10,349 bases of DNA, from contig JAPLPI010000151.1 of NCBI GenBank assembly GCA_026400305.1, forward strand, positions 1 to 10,349, read 5' to 3'. This document shows positions 1 through 6,662 of the stretch, one piece after another. Below the pieces are notes generated by a model. The model was not told the origin of the DNA and searched no databases. It saw only the letters and a program-made list of their open reading frames with translations. The DNA is from Alphaproteobacteria bacterium (lineage in GTDB: Bacteria; Pseudomonadota; Alphaproteobacteria; Micropepsales; Micropepsaceae). The position numbers were made by a program, and so were the translations under genes. Position 1 is the first letter of the stretch; the number at the start of each line of letters is the position of its first letter.

Positions 1-344
1 GGCGGGGCGCGGGGCGATCCGGGTGAGAAGCGCGATGCGATAAATGCAGCGCGGGCATCGTCGCTGCGGGCGGCGAAGGCGTGGAAAGCGGGCAAAGCGA
101 GGTGCGGTGCTTCCGGCGCGGCGGCCAAGTGCGCGGCGGCGGCAAAAGCGCAATCCTGAAGTGCTGCTTGGTGCTTATCATTGTCTGAAGGCTTCAGGCC
201 GCCGTCATAATGAATGACCTGCGAGAGCGAGGTCGAGCAGATCACCAGTGCATGGGCGTCGGGCATCCAGCCGGCCGGCAGCATCGCGCGCACCAAAAGC
301 GCGATGATGGCCAGGTGGCGAAGGCCGCGAGAAATCTTCTGCAT
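1..344 (-). CDS. DUF2946-type small membrane/exported protein (partial, C-terminus off the left edge)
   Basis: The minus strand reads open without a stop from an ATG at 342-344 to the window edge, giving 114 complete codons. The N-terminus has a short basic head (MQKISRGLRHL) and a hydrophobic stretch, then the motif LLVRAMLPAGWMPDA followed by LVIC. A leader of the 'lxrALvPAGWMP...C' type is characteristic of DUF2946 proteins, which are about 120 aa long and end in a proline/arginine tail; here the visible end reads SPGSPRAPP, so only a few codons are probably missing. The middle is Ala/His-rich. The role of the family is unknown; members often sit next to TonB-dependent receptor or copper-related genes, none of which is visible here. 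It follows the SDR stop by 49 bp on the same strand, and the ribosome site is weak, so co-transcription is possible but unproven. Confidence 0.72.
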   Translation of the reverse strand, partial: MQKISRGLRHLAIIALLVRAMLPAGWMPDAHALVICSTSLSQVIHYDGGLKPSDNDKHQAALQDCAFAAAAHLAAAPEAPHLALPAFHAFAARSDDARAAFIASRFSPGSPRAP

Positions 345-393
345 GACCGGGATTTTGCGCCCGCCCGTGTCCGAGTCAATGCGTCAGAAGGCG

Positions 394-1122
394 CTAGATG
401 GTGATCCCGCCGTCCACGATGAAGTTCTGTCCCGTGGCGTACTGGGAATCGTCGCTGGCCAGCCACAGCACGATGGTGGCGATTTCCTCGGCGGTGCCGA
501 TGCGGCCGAGCGGCTGGCGGGCGGTGAAGGCCTTGCGCGCAGCTTCGTAGTCGCCGGTGTCCTTCAGCCGCTGCTGCAGCGAGGGCGAGTCCACTGTACC
601 GGGGCACACCGTGTTGCAGCGAATGCCATTGGCGACGAAGTCGGCGGCCACCGACTTGGTCAAACCGATTACGGCGGCCTTGCTGGCGCCGTACACGCAA
701 CGGTTGGGGATGCCCTTGATGGAGCCGGCCACGGAAGCGACGTTGATGATCGAACCGCCGCCGCCTTCCAGCATGCCGGGCAGGAATGCCTTGATCATGC
801 GGGCCATGGCATAGACGTTGATCTGGAACGACTTCTCCCAATGGGAATCGTCATTGTCCAGTATGGTACCGTTCTCGACAAAGCCGGCGCAGTTGAACAG
901 CACATCCAGCCTGCCGGTCTTTTTTGCCAGCGCGGCGATGGCGGCGCTGGCGGTCACGTCCAGCTGCACCTTTTCGCAATCCACGCCGTCCAGACCTTTC
1001 AGGTCGCGGTCGGTGGCGATCACCTTGGCGCCTTCGGCCAGGAATAGTTTGGTGGTGGCAAGGCCGATACCCGCCGCGGCACCGGTGATCAGCGCAGTCT
1101 TTCCGTCAAGCTTCTTAGACAT
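394..1122 (-). CDS. SDR-family NAD-dependent dehydrogenase, DHRS6 / 2-keto-3-deoxy-L-fuconate dehydrogenase-like
   Basis: A 242-aa classical short-chain dehydrogenase/reductase. Visible motifs are the Rossmann glycine motif TGAAAGIG (residues 13-20), Asp38 at the end of beta-2 (predicting NAD over NADP), NCAG (77-80), Asn102, catalytic Ser130, Tyr144 and Lys148 in YGASK, then VCPGTVDSPSLQQR. NRCVYGASKAAVIGLTKSVA and the PGTVDSPSLQ segment closely resemble human DHRS6/BDH2 and bacterial 2-keto-3-deoxy-L-fuconate dehydrogenases, which oxidise a hydroxy-acid in non-phosphorylative L-fucose or related sugar-acid catabolism. I therefore infer a cytoplasmic hydroxy-acid/sugar-acid dehydrogenase. 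The ATG at 1120-1122 was chosen because the SDR fold starts there and GAGAA lies just upstream; a 26-residue upstream extension has no SDR similarity. The gene is divergent from an ACS transporter, which supports a shared substrate. 3-hydroxybutyrate dehydrogenase is the main alternative. Confidence 0.9.
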   Translation of the reverse strand: MSKKLDGKTALITGAAAGIGLATTKLFLAEGAKVIATDRDLKGLDGVDCEKVQLDVTASAAIAALAKKTGRLDVLFNCAGFVENGTILDNDDSHWEKSFQINVYAMARMIKAFLPGMLEGGGGSIINVASVAGSIKGIPNRCVYGASKAAVIGLTKSVAADFVANGIRCNTVCPGTVDSPSLQQRLKDTGDYEAARKAFTARQPLGRIGTAEEIATIVLWLASDDSQYATGQNFIVDGGITI

Positions 1123-1396
1123 GTTGTTCTCGTATGTGCCGTTGTTGTGAATGCGCTCGCTTCTGGCGCGGGGGCTATAATGGGCCATAGGCTGGACCAA
1201 TTCCAGTGCGGCCAGGTAGGGAGCATTGCCGCTATGGCTGTCGGCGAAACGGGAGTTGACACCGGCGGTCGCCCAAACACGATGCGTCTTTTGCGGCGCA
1301 GTATAAGAGACTTTGACGAATGGCGCGAACTAGGCTTGGATGCCGCAAAACCGCGGATCGCGCGGATGCTTATTCGGCTGCGCTCAGGGAAATGCC
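1123..1396. promoter_or_regulatory. Divergent SDR / transporter intergenic region
   Basis: This 274-bp stretch separates the starts of two divergent genes and must hold both promoters. Seen directly: an inverted repeat CTGGA-ccaat-TCCAG at 1192-1206, whose minus-strand reading contains AATTGGTCCAG, resembling half-sites of FadR-subfamily GntR operators (inference). A TATAAT hexamer at 1176-1181 lacks a good -35 box at usual spacing. TTGACA at 1256-1261 and TTGACG at 1313-1318 are good alphaproteobacterial -35 boxes, the latter 17 bp before TTGGAT (1336-1341), a weak -10. A short palindromic element CCGCG-gatcg-CGCGG lies at 1351-1365. AGGGA at 1386-1390 is the transporter ribosome site. I see no convincing gene or structured RNA. 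Promoter choices are guesses. Confidence 0.45.
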
Positions 1397-2680
1397 ATGA
1401 TGAAATCCAGAGTCCGTTACCTGCTGATCATGTTGATCTTCGTGGTCAGTGCCGTGGTCTATATTGATCGCAGCAACATCTCTATTGCGGGCACCTATCT
1501 CGCCACCGATTACGGCATTTCCAAGGTGCAGCTGGGCTGGGTGTTTTCGGCCTTCCTGCTGGGCTATGCCGCCTTCCAGATTCCGGCCGGCTGGGTGGTC
1601 GGCAAGCTGGGTCCCCGCAAGACCCTGACTCTTGGCCTGATCTGGTGGAGCGTGCTCAGCGTCGTCACCGCCCTGGTGCCGCCCAGCATGGGCGGGTCGC
1701 TGTGGGTGCTGCTCGCGGTGCGCTTTGTCCTGGGCATGGGCGAGTCGGTCGCCTATCCGTCGTCTAACCAGTTCATTGCCGCCTGGTTTCCCACCCAGGA
1801 ACGCGGCAAGGCCAATGGCTGGGTGTTCGGCGGCGTCGGCCTGGGTTCGGGCATCGCCCCGCCCTTGGTCGCCGCCATCATCGCTTTCTATGGTTGGCAT
1901 GAGGTCTTCTATATCTCCGCCGTCATCGGGCTGGTGATTGCCGGTGTCTGGTACTATTTCGCCCGCGACACGCCCGCCGAACATCACGGCGTGACGGCGG
2001 AGGAACGCGCGCACATCAAGGCCGGACAGCCGGTTAAGGTGGACGGCGTGATGCCGCCGGTGCCGTGGAAGAAGATCTTCACCAGCGTGGATGTCTGGGG
2101 CACAACCCTGGCCTATATCGCCTTCGGCTATGTCGCCTTCATTTTTCACACCTGGTTCTTCATTTACCTGAAGGATGGGCGAGGGCTTGATCTGAAAAGC
2201 AGTGCGCTGTTGGGCACTTTGCCATTCATCGCCATGACCAGCTGCTGCCTGCTGGGCGGCGTCATCAGCGACTGGCTGGTCAAGCGCTGGGGCCAGTATG
2301 TCGGGCGCAGCCTGTTCGGCGCCTTCACCCTGTTCCTGTCCGCGATCTTCCTGATCATCGGTAGCCATGCCACCGACACCACCGTGGCGGTGCTGGTGCT
2401 GGCGGGCGGTGCAGGCGCGCTGTATTTGGGCCAGGCGACCTATTGGGCCGTGGCGGCCGATTTTGGCGGACCTTACACGGGTGTTATCTCCGGCCTGGTG
2501 AACATGGGTGGCCAGATTGCTGGCGCGGCTACCGCTTCACTGACGCCGCTGTTCGCGCAGATGTGGGGCTGGGAATATGCCTTCTATATCGCGGCCGGTG
2601 TCTGTCTTGTCTGCATCATTCCTTGGTTTTTTGTGAATCCGAACCGCCGCCTGCACGTGGTCGAGGAAGTCACCGCGTGA
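1397..2680 (+). CDS. MFS transporter, ACS (anion:cation symporter) family, GudP/hexuronate-type
   Basis: A 427-aa, 12-TM-type inner-membrane carrier. TM1 is followed by the ACS signature YIDRSNISIAG (Asp24-Arg25), then GISKVQLGWVFSAFLLGYA, a QIPAGW segment, the loop motif GKLGPRK (69-75), and RFVLGMGESVAYPSS...WFPTQERGKANG (109-141), which is typical of GudP/GarP/ExuT-like proteins importing glucarate, galactarate, hexuronates or galactonate with protons. A charged cytoplasmic loop at about 190-235 divides the two six-helix halves. The start is the first of two adjacent ATGs (1397, 1400), with AGGGA six bases upstream; a longer reading from 1340 has no ribosome site and would add a non-homologous leader. 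It is divergent from the SDR and its stop overlaps the GTG of the next gene. The family is secure and the exact substrate is not. Confidence 0.92.
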   Translation: MMKSRVRYLLIMLIFVVSAVVYIDRSNISIAGTYLATDYGISKVQLGWVFSAFLLGYAAFQIPAGWVVGKLGPRKTLTLGLIWWSVLSVVTALVPPSMGGSLWVLLAVRFVLGMGESVAYPSSNQFIAAWFPTQERGKANGWVFGGVGLGSGIAPPLVAAIIAFYGWHEVFYISAVIGLVIAGVWYYFARDTPAEHHGVTAEERAHIKAGQPVKVDGVMPPVPWKKIFTSVDVWGTTLAYIAFGYVAFIFHTWFFIYLKDGRGLDLKSSALLGTLPFIAMTSCCLLGGVISDWLVKRWGQYVGRSLFGAFTLFLSAIFLIIGSHATDTTVAVLVLAGGAGALYLGQATYWAVAADFGGPYTGVISGLVNMGGQIAGAATASLTPLFAQMWGWEYAFYIAAGVCLVCIIPWFFVNPNRRLHVVEEVTA

Positions 2681-3267
2681 GGCTGACGCTGGCCGGTGGC
2701 TTGATGCTGCTGGCCGGCGCCGCGCTTGCGCAGGACGCGCCGCTGGTAGCTGAGGACTTCGTCGCGCTGTTCACGTCTTACTGCTTGCAGAAGTTTCCCG
2801 ATGACGGCGCGCTGGCGGCGCAGGCGGTGTCGGACAAGCTGGAGGCGCTGAGCCCGGCTCAGGTCAAGACCATCGAGGGTAAACCGGACGGCATGGGCTG
2901 GATGGTGACCCGCGCCGGCGTTCCCTATTTGCTGACCATCGAGCAGTCCTCGCTGCATTCCTGCGTTTTGCGGCGCGCCTCTGACACGGCGCTCGATGGC
3001 GCGCCGCTGATCGCGGCGGCCAAAAGCTTTGTCGAAGCCGGCGGCCACAAGCTGATGCCGCCCGTGGCCTTTGCCCGGCCCATGGCAGGCGGATTGGTGA
3101 GCAATTCCATCACCCTGCAAGAGTTGGATGAAAAGGATAAGCCCTTACCCCGGGCATATATGTTTTTCGTGGTCAGCCACCCGCCGGCGCTGCGCGCCGA
3201 CGGTTCCCTGGCAAAGGCCTTTTACGAAATCCGCTTCATGCGGCAGATGTACCGCCAGCAGACTTGA
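2677..3267 (+). CDS. Uncharacterised exported protein coupled to the ACS transporter
   Basis: A 196-aa protein starting with GTG at 2677, overlapping the transporter stop as GTGA; GAGGAAG at 2663-2669 gives good spacing, so translational coupling is likely. The N-terminus (MRLTLAGGLMLLAGAALA-Q) is a signal peptide with probable cleavage after ALA, so the mature protein should be periplasmic. The mature part has two cysteines in conserved-looking settings (FTSYCLQKFPDD and LHSCVLRRASD), possibly a disulfide, a GMGWMV stretch and a soluble alpha/beta-looking C-terminal half ending in FMRQMYRQQT. The C...FPDD / GW / sC-V-RRA pattern recalls small periplasmic proteins annotated as NMCC_0638-type (lipo)proteins, but there is no lipobox and I do not recognise it with certainty. 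The coupling suggests a role with the transporter, such as substrate handling, but this is inference. Confidence 0.82.
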   Translation: MRLTLAGGLMLLAGAALAQDAPLVAEDFVALFTSYCLQKFPDDGALAAQAVSDKLEALSPAQVKTIEGKPDGMGWMVTRAGVPYLLTIEQSSLHSCVLRRASDTALDGAPLIAAAKSFVEAGGHKLMPPVAFARPMAGGLVSNSITLQELDEKDKPLPRAYMFFVVSHPPALRADGSLAKAFYEIRFMRQMYRQQT

Positions 3268-3276
3268 GGTTTAGGC

Positions 3277-3705
3277 TTACGCTTTGAGTCCGGCTGCCGC
3301 GATTCCGGCCAGCGCCGCCACTTCGTCATTGTCCGAGGTGTCGCCGGTGACGCCGACCGCGCCAATGGGCAAGCCATCCGGTCCCTTGACGATGACGCCG
3401 CCCGCCACCGGGATCAGCCCGTTCGCCGCCAGGTGACCCAGGGACGCGATGAAGCTAGGGCGCTCTGCCGCCATCTCGCCGATCTTGCGCGAATTGACCC
3501 CCAAGGCCAGCGCCCCGGCCGCCTTGCCGCGCGCGATGTCCAGCCGCAGGTACGAGGTGCCGTCCTGGCGCTGGAAGGCGATTACATGGACGCCGGCATC
3601 CACCACCACGCACGACAAGGGCTTCATGCCCGCCTCCTTGCCCTTGGCGAAAGTGGCCGAAATGATGGTGTTGGCCTTGTCCAGGCTTATGCGGAAATCG
3701 CTCAT
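3277..3705 (-). CDS. GlcG/HbpS family (DUF336) heme-binding-like protein
   Basis: A complete 142-aa protein of normal family length (about 130-150 aa). Characteristic features are the N-terminal amphipathic helix SLDKANTIISATFAKGKEAG, a beta hairpin with SCVVVDAGVHVIAFQRQDG (about 31-49), SYLRLDIARGKAAGAL, and the Gly-rich C-terminal half with PVAGGVIV and IGAVGVTGDTSDNDEVAA (about 112-130). The family includes GlcG of glycolate operons and the secreted heme-binding HbpS of Streptomyces; most members have no known activity and are common in sugar-acid, diol and aromatic catabolic loci. No signal peptide is present, so it is probably cytoplasmic. AGAGAAG precedes the ATG. It converges with the exported 196-aa gene, with only 9 bp between stops and no obvious terminator hairpin. 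Whether it binds heme here cannot be told. Confidence 0.9.
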   Translation of the reverse strand: MSDFRISLDKANTIISATFAKGKEAGMKPLSCVVVDAGVHVIAFQRQDGTSYLRLDIARGKAAGALALGVNSRKIGEMAAERPSFIASLGHLAANGLIPVAGGVIVKGPDGLPIGAVGVTGDTSDNDEVAALAGIAAAGLKA

Positions 3706-3788
3706 GGTGGGGCTTCTCTTGGTTTGCGGCCGCAGACTGGCGTAAAAAACGCAACGTTGTAAGCCGCCCCCATGCTATTTGTCGCCGC

Positions 3789-3860
3789 ATGATCAAAGTA
3801 CGCAAGATCCAGATCGTGTTGGTCGGCGGCGGTGCCGGCGGACTGGCGCTGGTTCCCGGG
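3789..3860 (+). pseudogene. Possible 5' fragment of a type II NADH dehydrogenase-like flavoprotein gene
   Basis: An ATG at 3789 opens a reading frame beginning MIKVRKIQIVLVGGGAGGLA, which is the beta-strand plus GxGxxG (GGGAGG) FAD-binding start of pyridine-nucleotide-disulfide oxidoreductases and closely resembles the N-terminus of type II NADH dehydrogenases (Ndh). Homology-like sequence fades after about 24 codons, and the frame stops about 50 codons in; a real Ndh has about 400 residues. I read it as a stranded 5' end left by a deletion. The short match means a chance Rossmann-like stretch or a small unrelated peptide cannot be ruled out. Confidence 0.4.
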
Positions 3861-3880
3861 TCGGGGATGACGGTCTCTAG

Positions 3881-3956
3881 TATCCGTCACCGCGCTTCTT
3901 CCGCCAGCCGGTTCTGGGCGATTGGGCCAGCGTGTTCGATGTGATGAAGCGCAAAT
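3881..3956 (+). pseudogene. Possible 3' fragment of a glycosyltransferase-type gene
   Basis: In a different plus-strand frame from the upstream Ndh-like fragment, directly after a TAG at 3878-3880, the sequence reads YPSPRFFRQPVLGDWASVFD and then VMKRK. The pattern yP-x-x-R-l-FRQ...GDW..V resembles the C-terminus of TPR-linked glycosyltransferases common in alphaproteobacteria, where it is the last 25 or so residues. The frame continues past the M20 stop on the other strand to a TGA at 3974-3976. Nothing upstream of the TAG encodes the rest. This is pattern memory, not a search, and should be treated as a lead only. Confidence 0.3.
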
Positions 3957-5357
3957 CTACTTCGAATAGATACTGACTAGGTCGAAAAGGTAATCGCGCG
4001 CCTCATACAGGACCTGGGCGCGGATGCGCTCGTTCAGGCCATGCAGCCGGCTGCCGTCCGGCTCGAAGAACATGCCGGTGAAGCCGTAGGTGGGAATGCC
4101 CGCCGGCGTCATGAAAGACGCGTCGGTGGCGCCGATCTCCAGCTGTGGGATGACCGGCACGCCGGGCCAGCGCTTGGCCGCCTCGGCGACCAGCGGCTTC
4201 ATCAGCGCCGGCGTTAGCGGCGGCGCTGGCGCCGGATCATTGTGCGCCGCCTGGGCGGTGACCGTGATCTGCGGGTCCGCCACCAGTTCCTGCAGCTTGT
4301 TGCGCACGGTTTCTGGTGTGGTGCCGGGGAAGATGCGGCAATTGACGTTGGCGCTGACATGCTGGGGCAGGGCGTTGGTGGCATGGCCGCCATTGATCAG
4401 GGTGGCGACGCAGGTGGTGCGCATCGCGGCATTGAAGCGCGGATCGGTGGCCAGAACCGCCGCCGCCCAGGCATCCTTGTCGTTCTTGGAGAAAGCCTTC
4501 ATCGCCGCACCCATCTCGCCGCCAGTCAGCGGCGCCATGCGAGAAAAATATTCCCGCGAGGCATCGGTGGACTGTGTGGGAAAGTCATAGCCGCCGATCT
4601 TCAGCAGCCCGGCCGACAAATGATAGATGGCGTTGTCTTTCACCGGGCGCATGGAATGGCCGCCGGGGTTGGCCACGCCCAATGTGTAATTCTGCGACAG
4701 CTTTTCGCCTGCATTGATGCCTAGCGCGATGCGCTTTCCGCCATTTTCCGCCATCGTGCCCCAGCCGCCTTCGGTCAGGCCGAACTCGGCATCGATCAGG
4801 GCGCGCTGATTGGCTGCCAGCCATTTGGCGCCATTGAAGGCGCCGTTGGTTTCCTCGCCGCAGGTCAGGGCCAGCTTCAGTGGGCGCTTGTGGGCGATGT
4901 TCGCCTGCTTGAAGCGGATCATGACGTCCACCCAGATCGCGGCAACCGATTTGTCGTCGGCGGTGCCGCGGCCATAGAAATAGCCGTCTTCCTCCACTAG
5001 GGTGAAGGGATCGCGGGTCCAGTCCTCGCGCTTGGCCTCCACCACGTCCAGATGCGCCAGCAACAGGATGGCCTTCGCCTTGGGATCGCTGCCCGGCAGC
5101 ACGGCGACCAGGCTTCCTTCTTTCGGGTGATCAGGGACGGTGAGAATATGCAGGTCGCTGTCCGGGTAGCCCGCCGTCTTCAGCCGCGCCGCCATCTTCT
5201 GCGCCAGCACGGTGCAGTCGCCCACCGACAGCGTGGTATTGGTCTCCACCATCTCCTTGTAGATGTCGCGAAACGCCTGCTGGCCGGGCCTCAAAGGCTG
5301 CGCAGCAATAGGTAGGATCAGGCTGGCTGCAAAGGCAGCGGCGACGGCGTTGCGCAT
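3957..5357 (-). CDS. Exported M20/M25/M40-family metallopeptidase (full-length copy)
   Basis: A 466-aa di-zinc hydrolase. A signal peptide (MRNAVAAAFAASLILPIAAQ) predicts periplasmic export. The catalytic domain shows the M20 ligands in order: His102 and Asp104 in LLAHLDVVEAKREDW, the bridging Asp at GRGTADDK (134), the Glu168-Glu169 pair in TCGEET (general base plus ligand), an acidic residue at LTEGG (196) and the final His439 in LHGLNER. The inserted dimerisation/lid domain carries NPGGHSMRP (His234) and NVNCRIFPGTTPE (about 337-350). The family hydrolyses small peptides or N-acyl amino acids; the substrate is unknown. It is the downstream member of a tandem pair: its ATG lies 16 bp after the stop of the upstream paralogue, with AGGA eight bases ahead, so it is probably co-transcribed. 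The length is normal for this exported subgroup. Confidence 0.93.
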   Translation of the reverse strand: MRNAVAAAFAASLILPIAAQPLRPGQQAFRDIYKEMVETNTTLSVGDCTVLAQKMAARLKTAGYPDSDLHILTVPDHPKEGSLVAVLPGSDPKAKAILLLAHLDVVEAKREDWTRDPFTLVEEDGYFYGRGTADDKSVAAIWVDVMIRFKQANIAHKRPLKLALTCGEETNGAFNGAKWLAANQRALIDAEFGLTEGGWGTMAENGGKRIALGINAGEKLSQNYTLGVANPGGHSMRPVKDNAIYHLSAGLLKIGGYDFPTQSTDASREYFSRMAPLTGGEMGAAMKAFSKNDKDAWAAAVLATDPRFNAAMRTTCVATLINGGHATNALPQHVSANVNCRIFPGTTPETVRNKLQELVADPQITVTAQAAHNDPAPAPPLTPALMKPLVAEAAKRWPGVPVIPQLEIGATDASFMTPAGIPTYGFTGMFFEPDGSRLHGLNERIRAQVLYEARDYLFDLVSIYSK

Positions 5358-5373
5358 GTGAAAATTCCTGCTC

Positions 5374-6621
5374 TTATTTCTGGCTGGCGTAGATTTTCAC
5401 GACTTCATACAGGAAGTGACGGCCGTCATAGACCGATTTCACCCGCATCCGCTCGTTCAACCCATGCGCGCCATTGCCGTCCGGATCGCCGAACATGCCC
5501 GACACGCCATAGGTGGGAATGCCTGCCGGTGTCAGGAAGGCGCCGTCTGTGGCGCCGGCCGACATGGACGGCACGACCGGAATTCCGGGCCACATCTTGG
5601 CCGCCAGATTTTCCACCGGCGCGAACACCTGCGGATTGATGGGCTGCGGTCCCTTGGGCACTTCGCTGCGCTTGTCTACCAATGTCACCTTGATCGCAGA
5701 ATCGGCGATCACCTCCTGCAAGGTGGCGCGCACCTGCTCCGGCGTGGTGCCGGGGAAGATGCGGCAATTGATGTTGGCGTCGGCGCGCTGGGGCAGGGCG
5801 TTGTTGGCATGGCCCGCACTGAGAAGTGTTGCGACACAGGTGGTGTGCAGGATCGCATTGTAGGACGGATCGGATGCCAGCTTGGTCGAAGCCGTCTTGT
5901 CGGTTGGGTCTTTGGAAAATGCGGTCATGGCCGCGCCCATCTCGCCGCCCACCTGCGGCGATAGCTTGGCGAAATATTGGCGGGTGATGTCGCTGGCCTT
6001 GACGGGGAAGGCATAGGCGCTGACCTTCGTCAGTCCTGCCGACAGCTTGTAAATAGCGTTATCCGGCATTGGGCGCGAGGAATGGCCGCCCGGATTGGTC
6101 ACTTCCAGCTGGTAGTTCTGGGGAAATTTCTCCGCCGCCTGGATGGTCATCATCAAGGGCCTGCCATCCTTGTTCAGCCGCCCGCCGCCGCCTTCGTTCA
6201 GCGCAAATTCCGCATCGATCAGGTCGCGCTCATGGGTGGAGAGGTAACTGGCGCCATTGAAGGCGGTGGAGGTTTCCTCACCGCAGGTCAGCGCCATCTT
6301 CACAGTGCGGCGATTTTTGAAGCCTTCCTGCTTCAGCCGCATCATGGTGTCGACCCAGGCCGCGACCTGCGCCTTCATGTCGGCAGTGCCGCGGCCATAG
6401 AAGTATCCATTCTCCTCGATCAGGGTGAAGGGATCGCGGGTCCAGTCCTCACGCCGGGCTTCCACCACATCGATATGGCCCAGCAACAGAAGGGCCTTGG
6501 CATGCGGATCGCTGCCCGGCAGCCGCGCCACCAACCCGCAACGCGCCTGGCCCGGACCGGTTTGCGCCGTGGCCGGCAAGGTCAGAGATGCGGCCAGCGC
6601 CGCACAAAGAAATGACCGCAC
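5374..6621 (-). CDS. Exported M20-family metallopeptidase paralogue with N-terminal internal deletion
   Basis: A 415-aa protein paralogous over its length to the neighbouring M20 peptidase. It starts with GTG (6619-6621) behind GGGGGA and has a signal peptide (MRSFLCAALAASLTLPATAQ). All expected ligands remain: His49/Asp51 (LLGHIDVV), Asp81 (GRGTADMK), Glu115/116 (TCGEET), Glu143 (LNEGG), His180 (NPGGHSSRP) and His386 (AHGLNER). Directly after the signal peptide, however, only TGPGQARCG precedes LVARLPGSD, where the paralogue has about 52 more residues (its residues 27-82, including the helix IYKEMVETNTTLSVGDC and the strand before the first His). The reading frame is kept. Loss of this first helix and strand of the catalytic domain probably harms folding, so the product may be inactive or altered. 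It is the first of two in the same transcription unit. Confidence 0.88.
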   Translation of the reverse strand: MRSFLCAALAASLTLPATAQTGPGQARCGLVARLPGSDPHAKALLLLGHIDVVEARREDWTRDPFTLIEENGYFYGRGTADMKAQVAAWVDTMMRLKQEGFKNRRTVKMALTCGEETSTAFNGASYLSTHERDLIDAEFALNEGGGGRLNKDGRPLMMTIQAAEKFPQNYQLEVTNPGGHSSRPMPDNAIYKLSAGLTKVSAYAFPVKASDITRQYFAKLSPQVGGEMGAAMTAFSKDPTDKTASTKLASDPSYNAILHTTCVATLLSAGHANNALPQRADANINCRIFPGTTPEQVRATLQEVIADSAIKVTLVDKRSEVPKGPQPINPQVFAPVENLAAKMWPGIPVVPSMSAGATDGAFLTPAGIPTYGVSGMFGDPDGNGAHGLNERMRVKSVYDGRHFLYEVVKIYASQK

Positions 6622-6662
6622 TCAAAATCCCCCAAGATAAAGTCCGGAAGACAGCCTAGCGG

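Noticed and set aside
214..1047. Plus-strand open frame of 277 codons opposite the SDR
   Set aside because: Antisense shadow of the SDR and of the DUF2946-type gene; no family features.
1176..1181. Perfect TATAAT on the plus strand as the transporter promoter
   Set aside because: No acceptable -35 box 16-18 bp upstream and more than 200 bp from the start codon; kept only as a remark in the intergenic entry.
1340..1396. Longer N-terminus for the first transporter starting at 1340
   Set aside because: No ribosome site; the added residues do not precede the usual short cytoplasmic tail, whereas ATG 1397 has AGGGA at ideal spacing.
1370..2368. Minus-strand open frame of 332 codons opposite the first transporter
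   Set aside because: Composition is rich in Asp/Gly/Gln/His/Ala with no hydrophobic core or motif; the plus-strand carrier is unmistakable.
3268..3276. Bidirectional terminator between the exported 196-aa gene and the GlcG-like gene
   Set aside because: Only 9 bp separate the stops and I could not find a stem with a T-run there.
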